Assembly: GCA_900550055.1 (NCBI GenBank)
Contig: URQU01000003.1
Coordinates: forward strand, 15,661-79,660
DNA: 64,000 nt
Direction of reading: 5' to 3'
Source: an uncultured Coriobacteriaceae bacterium
GTDB lineage: Bacteria; Actinomycetota; Coriobacteriia; Coriobacteriales; Eggerthellaceae
Below the pieces are notes generated by a model, which was not told the origin of the DNA, made no database searches, and saw nothing but the letters and a program-made list of their open reading frames with translations. The stretch's first letter is position 1. The number at the start of each line of letters is the position of its first letter. Positions 9,432 through 17,840 of the stretch are shown piece by piece. Made by a program: the position numbers and the translations under genes.

Positions 9432-9468
9432 CAAAACGGAAAACGCCCCGGAATGGTTCCGGGGCGTT
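9432..9468 (-). terminator. Rho-independent terminator of the DEAD-box helicase gene
   Basis: Read on the minus strand: stem AACGCCCCGGAA / TTCCGGGGCGTT (12 bp, 3-nt loop, 9442-9468) followed by TTCCGTTTT. It lies about 90 bp after the helicase stop. The 285 bp between it and the protease start hold only a GC-rich hairpin near 9277-9296 and no gene I can support. Confidence 0.8.
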
Positions 9469-9555
9469 GGCTTCGCGCTGGCGGTCGTCGTCGACGTTTA
9501 TGGCTTGAGGCAGCTCAGCGACCGCTTTCGTTCTTATCGCACGGCTTTCGCGATG

Positions 9556-11181
9556 CTACTTGGAGAAGCGGCTGTAGTCGTAACCGCCCTCGCCGCCGCG
9601 CTTCTTGTTGTTGGCCTTGTGCTGGTTGCCGTTCTGGGCCTTGCGCTCCTTCTTGTGCAGACGAGCCTGGGCGTTCTTGGCGTTGCGGCGGGAGCGGAAC
9701 TCCTCGTCGGAGAGCCATTCGCCGTTGCGGCCGGCGCCGCCCTTGCCGCGATGGCCGCCCTTGCTGCCGCCGCGATCGTTGCGGTTGTCGCGATCGAAGC
9801 GGCCGCCACGGTCGTTGCGGTCCTTGCGGTCGAAGCGGCCCTTGCCGCCGCGGCCGCCGCGCTCGCCGCGGGTGACCAGCGAGTCGTCCTCGCGACGGCG
9901 ACGACCCTCGCCGGCGTTGGGCCTGCGGCCCTCGCGCTCAGCGCGCTCGGCGTGCTTCTCGCCGGTGCGGCGGGCGCCTGCCGGCTTGTTGCCGCCGCGG
10001 CGCGTGCCGCCCTTGCGCTCCCCGCGCTTGGGCTTCTCCAGCACGGAGGGGTCGGTCTCGTAGCCTTCGATGGTAGTGAAGGGGATGTCCTTGCCGATGA
10101 GCTTCTCGATCTCCTTGAGCGTCTTCATGGTCTCGCGCGTGACGAAGGAGATGGCGAAGCCCTCCTCGCCGGCACGGCCCGTGCGGCCGATGCGGTGCAC
10201 GTAGTCCTCGGCCATGTCGGGCAGGTCGAAGTTGATGACGTAGTTCACCTCGGGCACGTCGATGCCGCGTGCCAGCACGTCGGTGGCCACCAGGATGTCG
10301 GTCTTGCCGCGGCGGAAGTTCTCCAGGGCGCGACGGCGGCGGCCCTGGGTCTTGTCGGAGTGGATGGACTCGGCGTGGAAACCGGCGGCCTCAAGCGCTT
10401 CGGCGCACTCCTCGGTGCGGTTCTTGGTGCGGGCGAACACGATGACGCGCTCGTGGCCCTTGTCGTTGAGCACCGCTTCCAAAAGCTCCTGCTTCTTGCG
10501 GTTGGCGATGGGCATGATGTACTGCGCCACGGTGGCCGCGGTCTCGCCGTTGCGGGCGATCTCGACGATGGCCGGGTCCTTCAGCAGGTTGCCCAGGTTC
10601 TTCTGGATGGAGCTGTCGATGGTCGCGGAGAACAGCAGCGTCTGGCGCTCGGCCGGCGTGTGCTCTACGATCTTGGTGACGTCGGGCAGGAAGCCCATGT
10701 CAAGCATGCGGTCGGCCTCGTCGAGCACGAGCACCTTCGTCTCGGACAGATCGACGACGCCGCGGTCCATCAGGTCGTTCAGGCGGCCGGGCGTGGCGAT
10801 AAGCACATCGGTGCCGCCGCGCAGCTCGCGGATCTGCGGGCCGTAGGGCGTGCCGCCGTACACGGTGGTCACGAAGTGGCCGGTTTTGCGGGAGATTTGC
10901 ATGCACGTGCGGCTGATCTGCTGAGCCAGCTCGCGCGTGGGGCTGACGACGCACACGCGCGGGGCGCGGCCGCGGCCCTTCATGCGCTCGAGCGTGGACA
11001 GCGTAGGCAGCAGGAACGCTGCGGTCTTGCCGGTGCCGGTGGAGGCGGCGGCGATGACGTCGCGGCCTTCCAGGATGTAAGGGATGGACTGCTCTTGAAC
11101 GGGCGTGGGGGAGTCATAGCCCATGCGTTCGACGGCGGCGAGGGCTGCCTCGGACAGGCCCAGTTCTGCAAATGCGGTCAT
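9556..11181 (-). CDS. DEAD-box ATP-dependent RNA helicase
   Basis: RNA helicase of 541 residues that remodels RNA or ribonucleoprotein, in ribosome assembly, RNA decay or cold adaptation. Motifs in order: Q-motif SPTPVQEQSIP, motif I ASTGTGKTAAF, Ia PTRELAQQ, Ib TPGRL, II VLDEADRM, III SAT, V ATDVLARGIDVPEV, VI HRIGRTGR. After about residue 370 there is a strongly basic Arg/Gly/Asp-rich tail (repeats of the GGRFDRDNRNDRGG kind), typical of RNA-binding extensions in CsdA/RhlE-like proteins. The ATG at 11181 gives the family-typical start MTAFAELGLSEAAL; its ribosome site is weak. CsdA-like or RhlE-like cannot be decided here. Confidence 0.93.
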   Translation of the reverse strand: MTAFAELGLSEAALAAVERMGYDSPTPVQEQSIPYILEGRDVIAAASTGTGKTAAFLLPTLSTLERMKGRGRAPRVCVVSPTRELAQQISRTCMQISRKTGHFVTTVYGGTPYGPQIRELRGGTDVLIATPGRLNDLMDRGVVDLSETKVLVLDEADRMLDMGFLPDVTKIVEHTPAERQTLLFSATIDSSIQKNLGNLLKDPAIVEIARNGETAATVAQYIMPIANRKKQELLEAVLNDKGHERVIVFARTKNRTEECAEALEAAGFHAESIHSDKTQGRRRRALENFRRGKTDILVATDVLARGIDVPEVNYVINFDLPDMAEDYVHRIGRTGRAGEEGFAISFVTRETMKTLKEIEKLIGKDIPFTTIEGYETDPSVLEKPKRGERKGGTRRGGNKPAGARRTGEKHAERAEREGRRPNAGEGRRRREDDSLVTRGERGGRGGKGRFDRKDRNDRGGRFDRDNRNDRGGSKGGHRGKGGAGRNGEWLSDEEFRSRRNAKNAQARLHKKERKAQNGNQHKANNKKRGGEGGYDYSRFSK

Positions 11182-11514
11182 GTAAGATCCGTTTCTCTTC
11201 GCGGAAGCAGCGCGCAGCAAACCAAGGCGTCCGGAAACGGGCGGCATCGGTTTCAGTCAAGCGCTTGCAACCTATGTACCAATTCATCGCACCCGCCCCA
11301 GGCGGCGTGCTTGCGCTTGACGCGAGCCGCTTTCTATATGCCTTGCGCGGTGCGTGGAAGAGCGCGCGAAAAGAAGATTAGAAAGAATTTCGTGAGAAGC
11401 AACCCGCTTATTATGATGGTGTTTTCACAAAATGGAAGCGCTTGAGCCCGAAAAGACCGCGATTGTGCACGAATCTCCACGGCTTTCGGTCTTTTCTGCT
11501 GAAGTGGAGCAACT

Positions 11515-11545
11515 TTGTACCCGCCCCTCCATTGCGGGGTATAAT
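11515..11545 (+). promoter_or_regulatory. Probable promoter of the tyrosine-phosphorylation operon
   Basis: A perfect TATAAT at 11540-11545, with TTGTAC at 11515-11520 and a rather long 19-bp spacer, 37 bp upstream of the Wzz-like gene. The rest of the 400-bp gap from the helicase start (11182) shows no gene on either strand that I can support. Confidence 0.5.
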
Positions 11546-11582
11546 GGTAAGGCTATTGCCCCGAGACTTGAGAGGTTTATTC

Positions 11583-12248
11583 ATGACATTGCTCGAGCTG
11601 CTTCAGCTTATGCGCAAGCATCTGAAGCTCATGATCGTCCTGCCTATCGTGTGCGCGCTTGCGACCGCCGTGGTCTGCTTCGTCGCGCTGCCCAACACGT
11701 ATACCGCTTCCACCAGCATGTACGTGCTTGCGAAGCAGTCTTCGGCGAGCTCCGACAATGCTGCGAACTACTCCAACCTCAACGCCAGCCAGATGATGGC
11801 CAACGACGTGTCCACGCTTCTCAAGAGCGACCGCATCGAGGCCGACACCGCAAAGGACCTGCATCTCGAGTCGCTGAAGGGGTACTCCACCAAGGTCACC
11901 AGCGAGACCACCTCGCGCGTCATCACGCTTTCCGTCACCGGCACCGACCCGGATATCGCCGCCACCATCGCCAACGACATGGCCAGCAACGTCTCCAAGG
12001 TCGCGCAGCAGGTCATGGACGTCCAGTCGGTCAACGTTATCGACCAGGCCACGGCCCCCACGGCGCCCTCCGGCCCCAATCGTCCCATGTACATCGCCGT
12101 CGCGCTGCTCGCCGGCTTGTTCGTCGCCATCGCCATCGTCGTGGTGTCCGATATGCTCAACACGAAGGTGCGCAACGCCGACGAGATCGAAGACCTGCTG
12201 GGCCTGCCCGTCATCGGCCGCATGCCTGCTCTCAAGGGAGGTAAATAA
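11583..12248 (+). CDS. Wzz/YveK-type polysaccharide chain-length determinant and kinase activator
   Basis: Membrane protein of 221 residues. It has transmembrane helix 1 at about residues 16-33, an extracytoplasmic domain, the proline motif before helix 2 (ATAPTAPSGPNRP), helix 2 (MYIAVALLAGLFVAIAIVVV), and a short cytoplasmic tail ending RMPAL. This is the transmembrane partner that activates the BY-kinase encoded next (CapA/YwqC family). The ATG at 11583 follows GAGAGGTTTATTC and gives the expected MTLLELLQLMRKHLK start. The gene lies 3 bases upstream of the kinase gene. Confidence 0.9.
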   Translation: MTLLELLQLMRKHLKLMIVLPIVCALATAVVCFVALPNTYTASTSMYVLAKQSSASSDNAANYSNLNASQMMANDVSTLLKSDRIEADTAKDLHLESLKGYSTKVTSETTSRVITLSVTGTDPDIAATIANDMASNVSKVAQQVMDVQSVNVIDQATAPTAPSGPNRPMYIAVALLAGLFVAIAIVVVSDMLNTKVRNADEIEDLLGLPVIGRMPALKGGK

Positions 12249-12251
12249 GCT

Positions 12252-13058
12252 ATGGCTCGCAAACCTAAAGGCGGCGACGATATGGAGATGCAGAACGCCG
12301 CGAAGACCCTGATGGCCAACATCCGCTTCATGAGCGTCGATAACCCCATCCGTTCCCTGGTGTTCACTAGCTCCATCCCCAACGAAGGCAAGTCCACGGT
12401 CACGTGCAACGTCGCCCGCGCCATCGCGTCCTCGGGCATGCGCGTGTGCCTGGTCGAGTGCGACATGCGCAATCGCACGCTGGCCGGCATGCTCGGCGTG
12501 CGCTCCACGGGCGGTCTGTACTCGGTGCTCTCCGATACCATGCCCATCCAGCAGGCCATCGTCTCCACCAACACCGAGAACATGTTCCTGCTCGATGCCG
12601 AGCCGCACATCCCCAATCCCGCCGACATCCTCGCCTCCAAGCGCTTCGCCGCGCTGGCCCATAAGCTTGAGCAGATGTTCGATTACGTCATCTTCGATAC
12701 GTCGCCCGTCGGCATGTTCGTCGATGCCGCCGTGGTCTCCACCATCGTCGACGCCGCCGTGCTGGTGGTGCGCGAGAACTTCACGAAGCGCCAGGCCGTG
12801 CTGCAGGCCTACGACCAGTTGAAGAAGGCCGGCGGCAACGTGGTGGGCGTCGTCATGAACTACTGCAACGTTGAGAAGTCCGAGTACTACTACGCTTACT
12901 ACAACCAGCAGGGCAAGCGCGAGAAGGGCTCCTCTTCCGCGGTGAAGGTCGATTCCCGCAACCTCGGTCCCAACGTCCCGCGCGGCGGCGGTAAGCATGG
13001 CGGTGCCGCGAACCCCGCTAACTACGGACGTCAGAACAACGGTGCTCGCAGAGGGTAG
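12252..13058 (+). CDS. Bacterial tyrosine kinase, CpsD/CapB family
   Basis: Cytoplasmic BY-kinase of 268 residues. Walker A is SSIPNEGKST, Walker A' is VCLVECDMR and Walker B is YVIFDTSPVG. A tyrosine cluster, EKSEYYYAYYNQQG, lies about 45 residues from the C terminus rather than at the very end; it is the likely autophosphorylation site. The tail after it is Gly/Asn/Arg-rich. It is encoded between its activator and the cognate phosphatase, the usual CpsC-CpsD-CpsB trio controlling exopolysaccharide polymerisation. No glycosyltransferase or polymerase genes follow. Confidence 0.92.
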   Translation: MARKPKGGDDMEMQNAAKTLMANIRFMSVDNPIRSLVFTSSIPNEGKSTVTCNVARAIASSGMRVCLVECDMRNRTLAGMLGVRSTGGLYSVLSDTMPIQQAIVSTNTENMFLLDAEPHIPNPADILASKRFAALAHKLEQMFDYVIFDTSPVGMFVDAAVVSTIVDAAVLVVRENFTKRQAVLQAYDQLKKAGGNVVGVVMNYCNVEKSEYYYAYYNQQGKREKGSSSAVKVDSRNLGPNVPRGGGKHGGAANPANYGRQNNGARRG

Positions 13059-13063
13059 TCGAC

Positions 13064-13708
13064 GTGCTTGACCTGCATTGCCATATCCTTCCCGGCGTTG
13101 ACGACGGGGCAAGCTGCCTCGGCGAGAGCGTGCGCATGATCCATGCCGCGTACAAGGCCGGCATCACCGAGATCGTGTGCACGCCGCATTGCCGCGACCC
13201 GTACTTCGATTTCGATGCCATGTGGGATGCGTTCAACCAGCTGGCCCCGCGTTCGCCCATCCCCATGCGCATGGGCTTCGAGGTGAATATCCGCAAGCTG
13301 CGCGAGCTGGGAATGGACTGGGCGCCCTACCTGTGCTTCCAGGATTCCAAGACGCTGCTGCTCGAGCTTTCCACGCACGCCAGCAAACGCGATTTCGAGG
13401 AATACGAACGTGAGATCTACGAGCTGCAGGGCATGGGGCTCGACGTGATCATCGCCCATCCCGAGCGCTACAAGGCCATCCAGGAGGATACCTCCATTGC
13501 GGAGCGCCTGGTCAGCTGCGGGTGCGTGTTGCAGGCATCGTCCGACTTCATCCGCGGCGGGCGTATGGGCAAGGAGCGCAAACCTGCCCAGCGTTTGTTC
13601 GAAGCCGGTTTGTACACCTACATCGCTAGCGATGCCCACTGCGTCGAACACTACGAAGCGTTTTCCGAAGCGGTGTATAAATTCGGGCATATGTTGCGAA
13701 CGGAATAG
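13064..13708 (+). CDS. Tyrosine-protein phosphatase, CpsB/YwqE (PHP) family
   Basis: Metal-dependent PHP-fold phosphatase of 214 residues that dephosphorylates the BY-kinase. The opening DLHCHILPGVDDGA holds the HxH metal-binding motif; further metal ligands are visible in CTPHC, IIAHPERY and ASDAHCVEHY. It starts with GTG at 13064, with GAGGG upstream, 5 bases after the kinase stop. Length is slightly below the 240-250 usual for CpsB but all ligand motifs are there. A strong terminator follows. Confidence 0.92.
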   Translation: MLDLHCHILPGVDDGASCLGESVRMIHAAYKAGITEIVCTPHCRDPYFDFDAMWDAFNQLAPRSPIPMRMGFEVNIRKLRELGMDWAPYLCFQDSKTLLLELSTHASKRDFEEYEREIYELQGMGLDVIIAHPERYKAIQEDTSIAERLVSCGCVLQASSDFIRGGRMGKERKPAQRLFEAGLYTYIASDAHCVEHYEAFSEAVYKFGHMLRTE

Positions 13709-13742
13709 CCGACGAAGGAATAGAATAGTCCACAGGTATTTC

Positions 13743-13775
13743 GGCCTGCCCTCCCAACGGAGGGCAGGCCTTTTT
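13743..13775 (+). terminator. Rho-independent terminator after the phosphatase gene
   Basis: Twelve-bp perfect stem GGCCTGCCCTCC / GGAGGGCAGGCC, loop CAAC, then TTTTT. Confidence 0.92.
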
Positions 13776-13791
13776 CGACAGGGGGATGAGC

Positions 13792-14835
13792 ATGCGCACC
13801 ATTACGTTGGGGTCTACCGGTATCGTCACGCCGCAGAATGCGTTCGGGGCGCTGCCGATTCAACGCATCTCCGAACAGGACGCCGTGGCGCTGCTTCGCC
13901 GCGCGTTCGAGGGCGGCATGACGTTCTTCGACACGGCGCGCGCGTATTCCAACAGCGAGGAGCGCGTTGGCCTTGCATTCGAGGGCATGCGCGGTAAGGT
14001 CGCCATCGCCACTAAAACCCAGGCCCGCACGCCCGAGGCGTTTTGGGAAGATCTGGAAACGTCGCTGCGCCTTTTGCGCACCGACCATGTTGACCTATAC
14101 CAGTTCCACTGCGTCGACCAGTGCTACAAGCCAGGCGACGGCACCGGCATGTATGAGTGCATGCTCATGGCCAAGGAGCAGGGCAAGATTGCCCACATCG
14201 GCGTGACGGCGCACAAGCTCGAGGTTGCCTTCGAGTGCGTGGAAAGCGGCCTGTACGAAACGCTGCAGTACCCGCTCAGCTACCTTGCCTCCGACCGCGA
14301 GCTTGAGCTGGTTGCCCTGTGCGAGCAGCGCAACGTCGGCTTTATCGCCATGAAAGGCCTGGCCGGCGGCCTGCTCACTAACGCCCGCGCCTGCATGGCG
14401 TTCATGACCCAGTTCCCGGGCGTGCTGCCCATCTGGGGCGTGCAGCGCGAGGAAGAGCTCGATGAGTGGCTTGCGTTCATGACCGAAACGCCGCAGCTTG
14501 ACGAAGGGACGCGCGCGTTCATCGCCTCCGAGCGCGCCGAGCTTGCCGGCGATTTCTGCCGCGGTTGCGGCTACTGCATGTCGTGCCCGCAGGAGATCGT
14601 CATCAACCAGTGCGCCCGTATGTCGCTCATGATCCGCCGCGCGCCGTCGAAGGGGTGGCTTGGCGAAGAGTGGCAGCAGCGCATGAACGCCATCGAGGAC
14701 TGCACCGAGTGCTACGCATGCACCGTGCGCTGCCCCTACGAGCTGGACATTCCTCAGCTTCTGAAGAAGAACCTGGCCGATTACCGCGCCGTCCTGGCGG
14801 GCAGCGTGGATGTGAAGGGCGCAGGGGAGGAATAG
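13792..14835 (+). CDS. Aldo/keto reductase with C-terminal 4Fe-4S ferredoxin domain
   Basis: Cytoplasmic oxidoreductase of about 347 residues. The N-terminal TIM barrel shows the AKR active-site region (FFDTARAYSNSEERVG, with Asp and Tyr) and the NADPH strand near the end of the barrel. The C terminus has two Cys clusters, CRGCGYCMSCP (about residue 256) and CTECYACTVRCPYEL (about 303), typical of the Fe-S AKR subfamily. The substrate is not predictable. An ATG at 13786 also exists, but the AGGGGG site directly abuts it; 13792 has proper spacing. Single gene between two terminators. Confidence 0.88.
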   Translation: MRTITLGSTGIVTPQNAFGALPIQRISEQDAVALLRRAFEGGMTFFDTARAYSNSEERVGLAFEGMRGKVAIATKTQARTPEAFWEDLETSLRLLRTDHVDLYQFHCVDQCYKPGDGTGMYECMLMAKEQGKIAHIGVTAHKLEVAFECVESGLYETLQYPLSYLASDRELELVALCEQRNVGFIAMKGLAGGLLTNARACMAFMTQFPGVLPIWGVQREEELDEWLAFMTETPQLDEGTRAFIASERAELAGDFCRGCGYCMSCPQEIVINQCARMSLMIRRAPSKGWLGEEWQQRMNAIEDCTECYACTVRCPYELDIPQLLKKNLADYRAVLAGSVDVKGAGEE

Positions 14836-14912
14836 CCTCAGGACAAGCTCGCCGCAACATGTCATCCCTGGTAATTTGGCTTCTTATGTGGTTACATAAT
14901 CGCTAGCAAGCG

Positions 14913-14943
14913 AAGCGGGCGCGCCCCTTTGGCGCGCCCGCTT
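14913..14943 (+). terminator. Rho-independent terminator after the aldo/keto reductase gene
   Basis: Thirteen-bp stem AAGCGGGCGCGCC / GGCGCGCCCGCTT with a CCTTT loop and a short T-tract. A TTATGT-GGTT-ACATAA inverted repeat lies just upstream (about 14884). Confidence 0.8.
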
Positions 14944-14973
14944 TCACGTTCGGCGGGCTGAATAGGGGTTCAC

Positions 14974-15825
14974 ATGGAAGCTTGGCTGCAGGGGATCTTC
15001 GCCGACACGCCGGTGCTCACGGTGCCGTGGAGCATCGACTATTTCAGCGTCATCGCCGGCGTGCTCACCGGCGCGCTGTTCGCGTGCGACCGCAAGCTCG
15101 ACATCATCGGCACGGTGGTGTGCGGGTTGATCACGGGCTACGGCGGCGGCGTGCTGCGCGACACACTCATGCAGGGCACGGGCGTGTATTTCACCTCGCA
15201 TCCCGACCTTATCGTCACCTGCATCCTCATCTGCGCGTTCGTGTTCTACTTCCGCGGCATATTCAAGCATCTCGAGGCAACGGTATTCCTGGCCGATGCG
15301 CTGTCGGTCGGCTTGTTCGCGCTTGCTGGCGCTTCGAAGGCGGTTGCTTTCGAGCAGGGTATGGTGCTGTCGGTCATCATGGGCGGCATCACGGCGGTCG
15401 GCGGCGGCGCCATCCGCGACATCTGCGTCGGCGAGGTGCCCGGCGTGTTCCAGCGCAGCAACTACTATGCCGTTGCGGGGCTTGGCGGCGCGGCGGTGTA
15501 CGTGGTGCTGGCGCGCTTCGGGTGTCCCTTGGCGCTCGCGGGCATCGCATGCGTGCTCGCCGTGGTGGCGCTGCGTTATTGGAGCGTGTACTTCGATTGG
15601 CGCACAACCTCCGAGGCCGACCTGACGCCGCGCATCGCCCGCGGCCTGCATCGCGTGGGCGAAGTGCTGTCGGGGCTTTTCCTGCATGGCGGCGACTCCG
15701 AGCGGCATCAGCGGCACGCCGGCGCGCGCATCGCCCGCGGCGCCAGCCGTGATGACGAAGCGCGCAAGGGCTCATCGGGCGGCAGCGATGCCGCGAACAG
15801 CGATTGGCCCGCCAACATGCGCTAA
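14974..15825 (+). CDS. TRIC cation channel family protein (YadS/UPF0126)
   Basis: Integral membrane protein of 283 residues with the two-fold repeat of the prokaryotic TRIC family: TGYGGGVLRD in the first half and TAVGGGAIRDICVGEVPGVF in the second, each ending a transmembrane helix. These glycine-rich turns with RD are the family signature. It probably forms a trimeric monovalent-cation channel. The last 70 residues are a hydrophilic His/Arg/Ser-rich extension longer than usual for the family. The gene stands alone. Confidence 0.88.
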   Translation: MEAWLQGIFADTPVLTVPWSIDYFSVIAGVLTGALFACDRKLDIIGTVVCGLITGYGGGVLRDTLMQGTGVYFTSHPDLIVTCILICAFVFYFRGIFKHLEATVFLADALSVGLFALAGASKAVAFEQGMVLSVIMGGITAVGGGAIRDICVGEVPGVFQRSNYYAVAGLGGAAVYVVLARFGCPLALAGIACVLAVVALRYWSVYFDWRTTSEADLTPRIARGLHRVGEVLSGLFLHGGDSERHQRHAGARIARGASRDDEARKGSSGGSDAANSDWPANMR

Positions 15826-15843
15826 CCGGGTCGGCTTCAAGCG

Positions 15844-16026
15844 TTGAGCCATCCGCGTGTTGCGCCGATATATCGTTGCTGGACCAGGGATGATCAGAGT
15901 TTTGAGGGGAAGGCAGCGAATCTGCTGTATTTCGTTGTGAAGAATCACTCGCTTCACGATGGCGATAAACGAATCGCGGCAACGTTGTTCCTGCATTTTC
16001 TCAACATGAACGATGCTCTTTTGTAA
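15844..16026 (+). pseudogene. Relic of a Fic/Doc-type gene (C-terminal fragment)
   Basis: A 60-codon open frame whose second half, from about residue 20 (FEGKAANLLYFVVKNH) through SLHDGDKRIAATLFLHFL, matches the Fic core region of RhuM-type/Fic proteins, where HPFxDGNKR is the active-site motif. Here it reads HSLHDGDKR, so Pro, Phe and Asn are changed. The N-terminal two thirds of the gene are absent and the frame starts with a TTG lacking a ribosome site. I read it as a decayed fragment of an AMPylase or Doc-like toxin gene. The rest of the 545-bp gap (15826-16369) holds the hairpin and operator listed separately and no other gene. Confidence 0.55.
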
Positions 16027-16027
16027 A

Positions 16028-16067
16028 ACGGAGACAAGCGCATATCGGATAGTGCGCTTGTCTCCGT
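16028..16067 (+). terminator. Strong hairpin after the Fic relic
   Basis: Fifteen-bp perfect inverted repeat ACGGAGACAAGCGCA / TGCGCTTGTCTCCGT with a 10-nt loop, starting two bases after the relic's stop codon. The T-run is poor. It probably is the old terminator of the lost gene. Confidence 0.5.
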
Positions 16068-16313
16068 AACCGTTCTTCCTTGCAAGCTCCCTTACTTGCT
16101 CTTACCGGAGCAGCGGGGCATGATAGCTGCCGGTGGTTGGGCGTGCCGGGCAACATGTGCGGCAGCATGATGCGGTATGCGTTTGTCGGGTTTTGGTTGT
16201 CAAACGACGGCTCCTTGCGCAGCGAAACCCTGGTTGCCCGCATCGGACGCATGATCGATCGCATGATAGAGCGCTTCGTCCTGTGGTGGGCGGCTCCCGC
16301 GGGTCATGCTATA

Positions 16314-16327
16314 TTGTCCTATGACTA
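16314..16327 (+). promoter_or_regulatory. Candidate operator TTGTC-N4-GAC(A/T)A upstream of the NrfD operon
   Basis: TTGTCCTATGACTA, nearly identical over 13 bases with a site at 19053-19066 in front of the molybdoenzyme operon. The 5-4-5 geometry resembles CRP/FNR-family operators. It overlaps a TATATT-like -10 region (16310-16315), 43 bp from the NrfD start. Confidence 0.45.
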
Positions 16328-16369
16328 TCGAAACCGTAAGTTGGATGCGCTTGCTGGAGGGAGACGCCG

Positions 16370-17326
16370 ATGCTGGGCGAGATGCCTGTCTGGTATTTGT
16401 TTCTTGGCGGAAGCGGCGCCGGCTTGCTGCTGGTCACCGGCGTGACGATGCTGTTCGTGCCGTCTTGGGACCGCATGGTCTCGCATGGCATCGCAGGCGA
16501 TCTCTATGGCGTTGGCGGCGTATACGGGTGTTTGGCGCGTTTGTTCGTCCCTGCCTGTGCCACCGCTGCCGTGCTCCTTGTCGTGGGCATCTCATGCCTT
16601 GCCCTCGATCTAGGTGCAACCGATCGTGCCGTGCTATTGTTCTTCAGCCCGCGGCTTACGTTCATCTCGGCAGGCGCGTGGCTGCTTTCCGCTGCCGTGT
16701 TGGTCGATGTCGCGCTTTTGGCGGCATGGGCGAGTGAGCCGAGCCGACGGCGCAGGCATGGGCGCGTTTTGCCCGTTGCGGCGGTATTGCTAGGCTTTGC
16801 GGTTGCGGCGTACACGGGTTTGCTCCTGCAATCGCTTTCAGCTGTACCGCTTTGGGAAACGCCGTTGCTGCCATGCCTGTTCGTGCTGTCATCGCTTTCG
16901 TGCGGTGTGGCGCTTATGGTCGTGGTGGTGAAGCTATCGGGCGTAGCGGATCGGTTCGAGGCGGTTGTGCGCCGATGGGAGTGCATCGACGTCGTGGTGC
17001 TGCTCGCGGAGGCGGCTTGCGCAGCGGGTTTTCTGGTCATGCAAATCGCACGTGCGAGGTCGGGCGACTCGGGCACGCTGTTGGCGCTGGGGGCATCGCT
17101 TCAAACGCTGCTTGCCGGTGCGGACGCATGGGTGTTCTGGGGCGTGTTCGGCTGCGTGGGTCTTGCCGCCCCGTTGGCCATGGCAATTGCCAGCATCCGC
17201 TTCAAGCCCTCGCCCCTTGTCCCGTTCGCCCAGGCCGCTTGCGCGCTTGCGGGCGCATTCGCCATGCGATGGAGCATCACGGCTGCTGGGGTGCACCCTA
17301 TTTTGCAATCTGCAGGTTTGTCATAA
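16370..17326 (+). CDS. NrfD/PsrC family membrane quinol-oxidoreductase subunit
   Basis: Integral membrane protein of 318 residues with about eight to nine hydrophobic helices. The N terminus WYLFLGGSGAGLLLVTGV is typical of NrfD/PsrC proteins, which exchange electrons between menaquinol and a periplasm-facing Fe-S or molybdenum subunit. GGAGGGAG lies 5 bases before the ATG. It is followed by a GntR regulator and an SPFH protein with short gaps, and no catalytic or ferredoxin partner adjoins it, so it is an orphan here; the molybdoenzyme operon 2.9 kb downstream has its own NrfD. Confidence 0.75.
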   Translation: MLGEMPVWYLFLGGSGAGLLLVTGVTMLFVPSWDRMVSHGIAGDLYGVGGVYGCLARLFVPACATAAVLLVVGISCLALDLGATDRAVLLFFSPRLTFISAGAWLLSAAVLVDVALLAAWASEPSRRRRHGRVLPVAAVLLGFAVAAYTGLLLQSLSAVPLWETPLLPCLFVLSSLSCGVALMVVVVKLSGVADRFEAVVRRWECIDVVVLLAEAACAAGFLVMQIARARSGDSGTLLALGASLQTLLAGADAWVFWGVFGCVGLAAPLAMAIASIRFKPSPLVPFAQAACALAGAFAMRWSITAAGVHPILQSAGLS

Positions 17327-17338
17327 AGGAAGGTTGCC

Positions 17339-17830
17339 ATGCGGCAGAAACAGCAAGACGCTTTTCCCTTCGTCGTCGATGAATCAAGCGACGTGCCCCT
17401 GTGGGTGCAGCTGCGTCAGCGTATCATGCATCTGATAAGCACGGGATATTTCAAGCCCGGGGACAAGCTGCCCACCGTCCGCGGCTTGGCACAGGAGGTG
17501 TCGATCAACTACAACACGGTCAACAAAGCGTATCTGAGCCTGGTGTCCGACGGCATTTTGGAGTCGGCTCGCGGCCGCGGCGTGTTCGTGCGCGATGTCG
17601 TTGCCGAAGAAGGCGCCGAACACGCGCAGGAGGTCGAGGGCATTTTGGACGATTGCATTTCCGCTTGCCGTGACCTGGGGCTTTCGCTGGAGGATATCCA
17701 ACAGCACATGACCCGGCGCATCCTTCAGCTGCAGAAGGCGCAGGCAGGCGGCGAAAGCTGCGGCGAGGGCGCGCGTATCGTGCGCGTGGACGTGCATCAA
17801 GGCGTCGCAAACGCGCAAACCGGAGCGTAA
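17339..17830 (+). CDS. GntR family transcriptional regulator, YtrA-like
   Basis: DNA-binding protein of 163 residues. The N-terminal winged helix (about residues 12-80) includes the GntR signature PLWVQLRQRIMHLISTGYF and KLPTVRGLAQEVSINYNTVN. The C terminus is short, alpha-helical and ends IQQHMTRRILQLQ, which places it in the YtrA subfamily without a large ligand domain. YtrA members usually autoregulate their own operon, so it may control the NrfD and SPFH genes either side. AAAGGAAGG precedes the ATG. Confidence 0.9.
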   Translation: MRQKQQDAFPFVVDESSDVPLWVQLRQRIMHLISTGYFKPGDKLPTVRGLAQEVSINYNTVNKAYLSLVSDGILESARGRGVFVRDVVAEEGAEHAQEVEGILDDCISACRDLGLSLEDIQQHMTRRILQLQKAQAGGESCGEGARIVRVDVHQGVANAQTGA

Positions 17831-17840
17831 AGGGGGAGCC

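Noticed and set aside
9316..11445. 709-codon open frame on the plus strand
   Set aside because: It runs antisense to the DEAD-box helicase gene and encodes only Ala/Val/Leu-rich low-complexity sequence, the usual shadow of a high-GC gene. No ribosome site.
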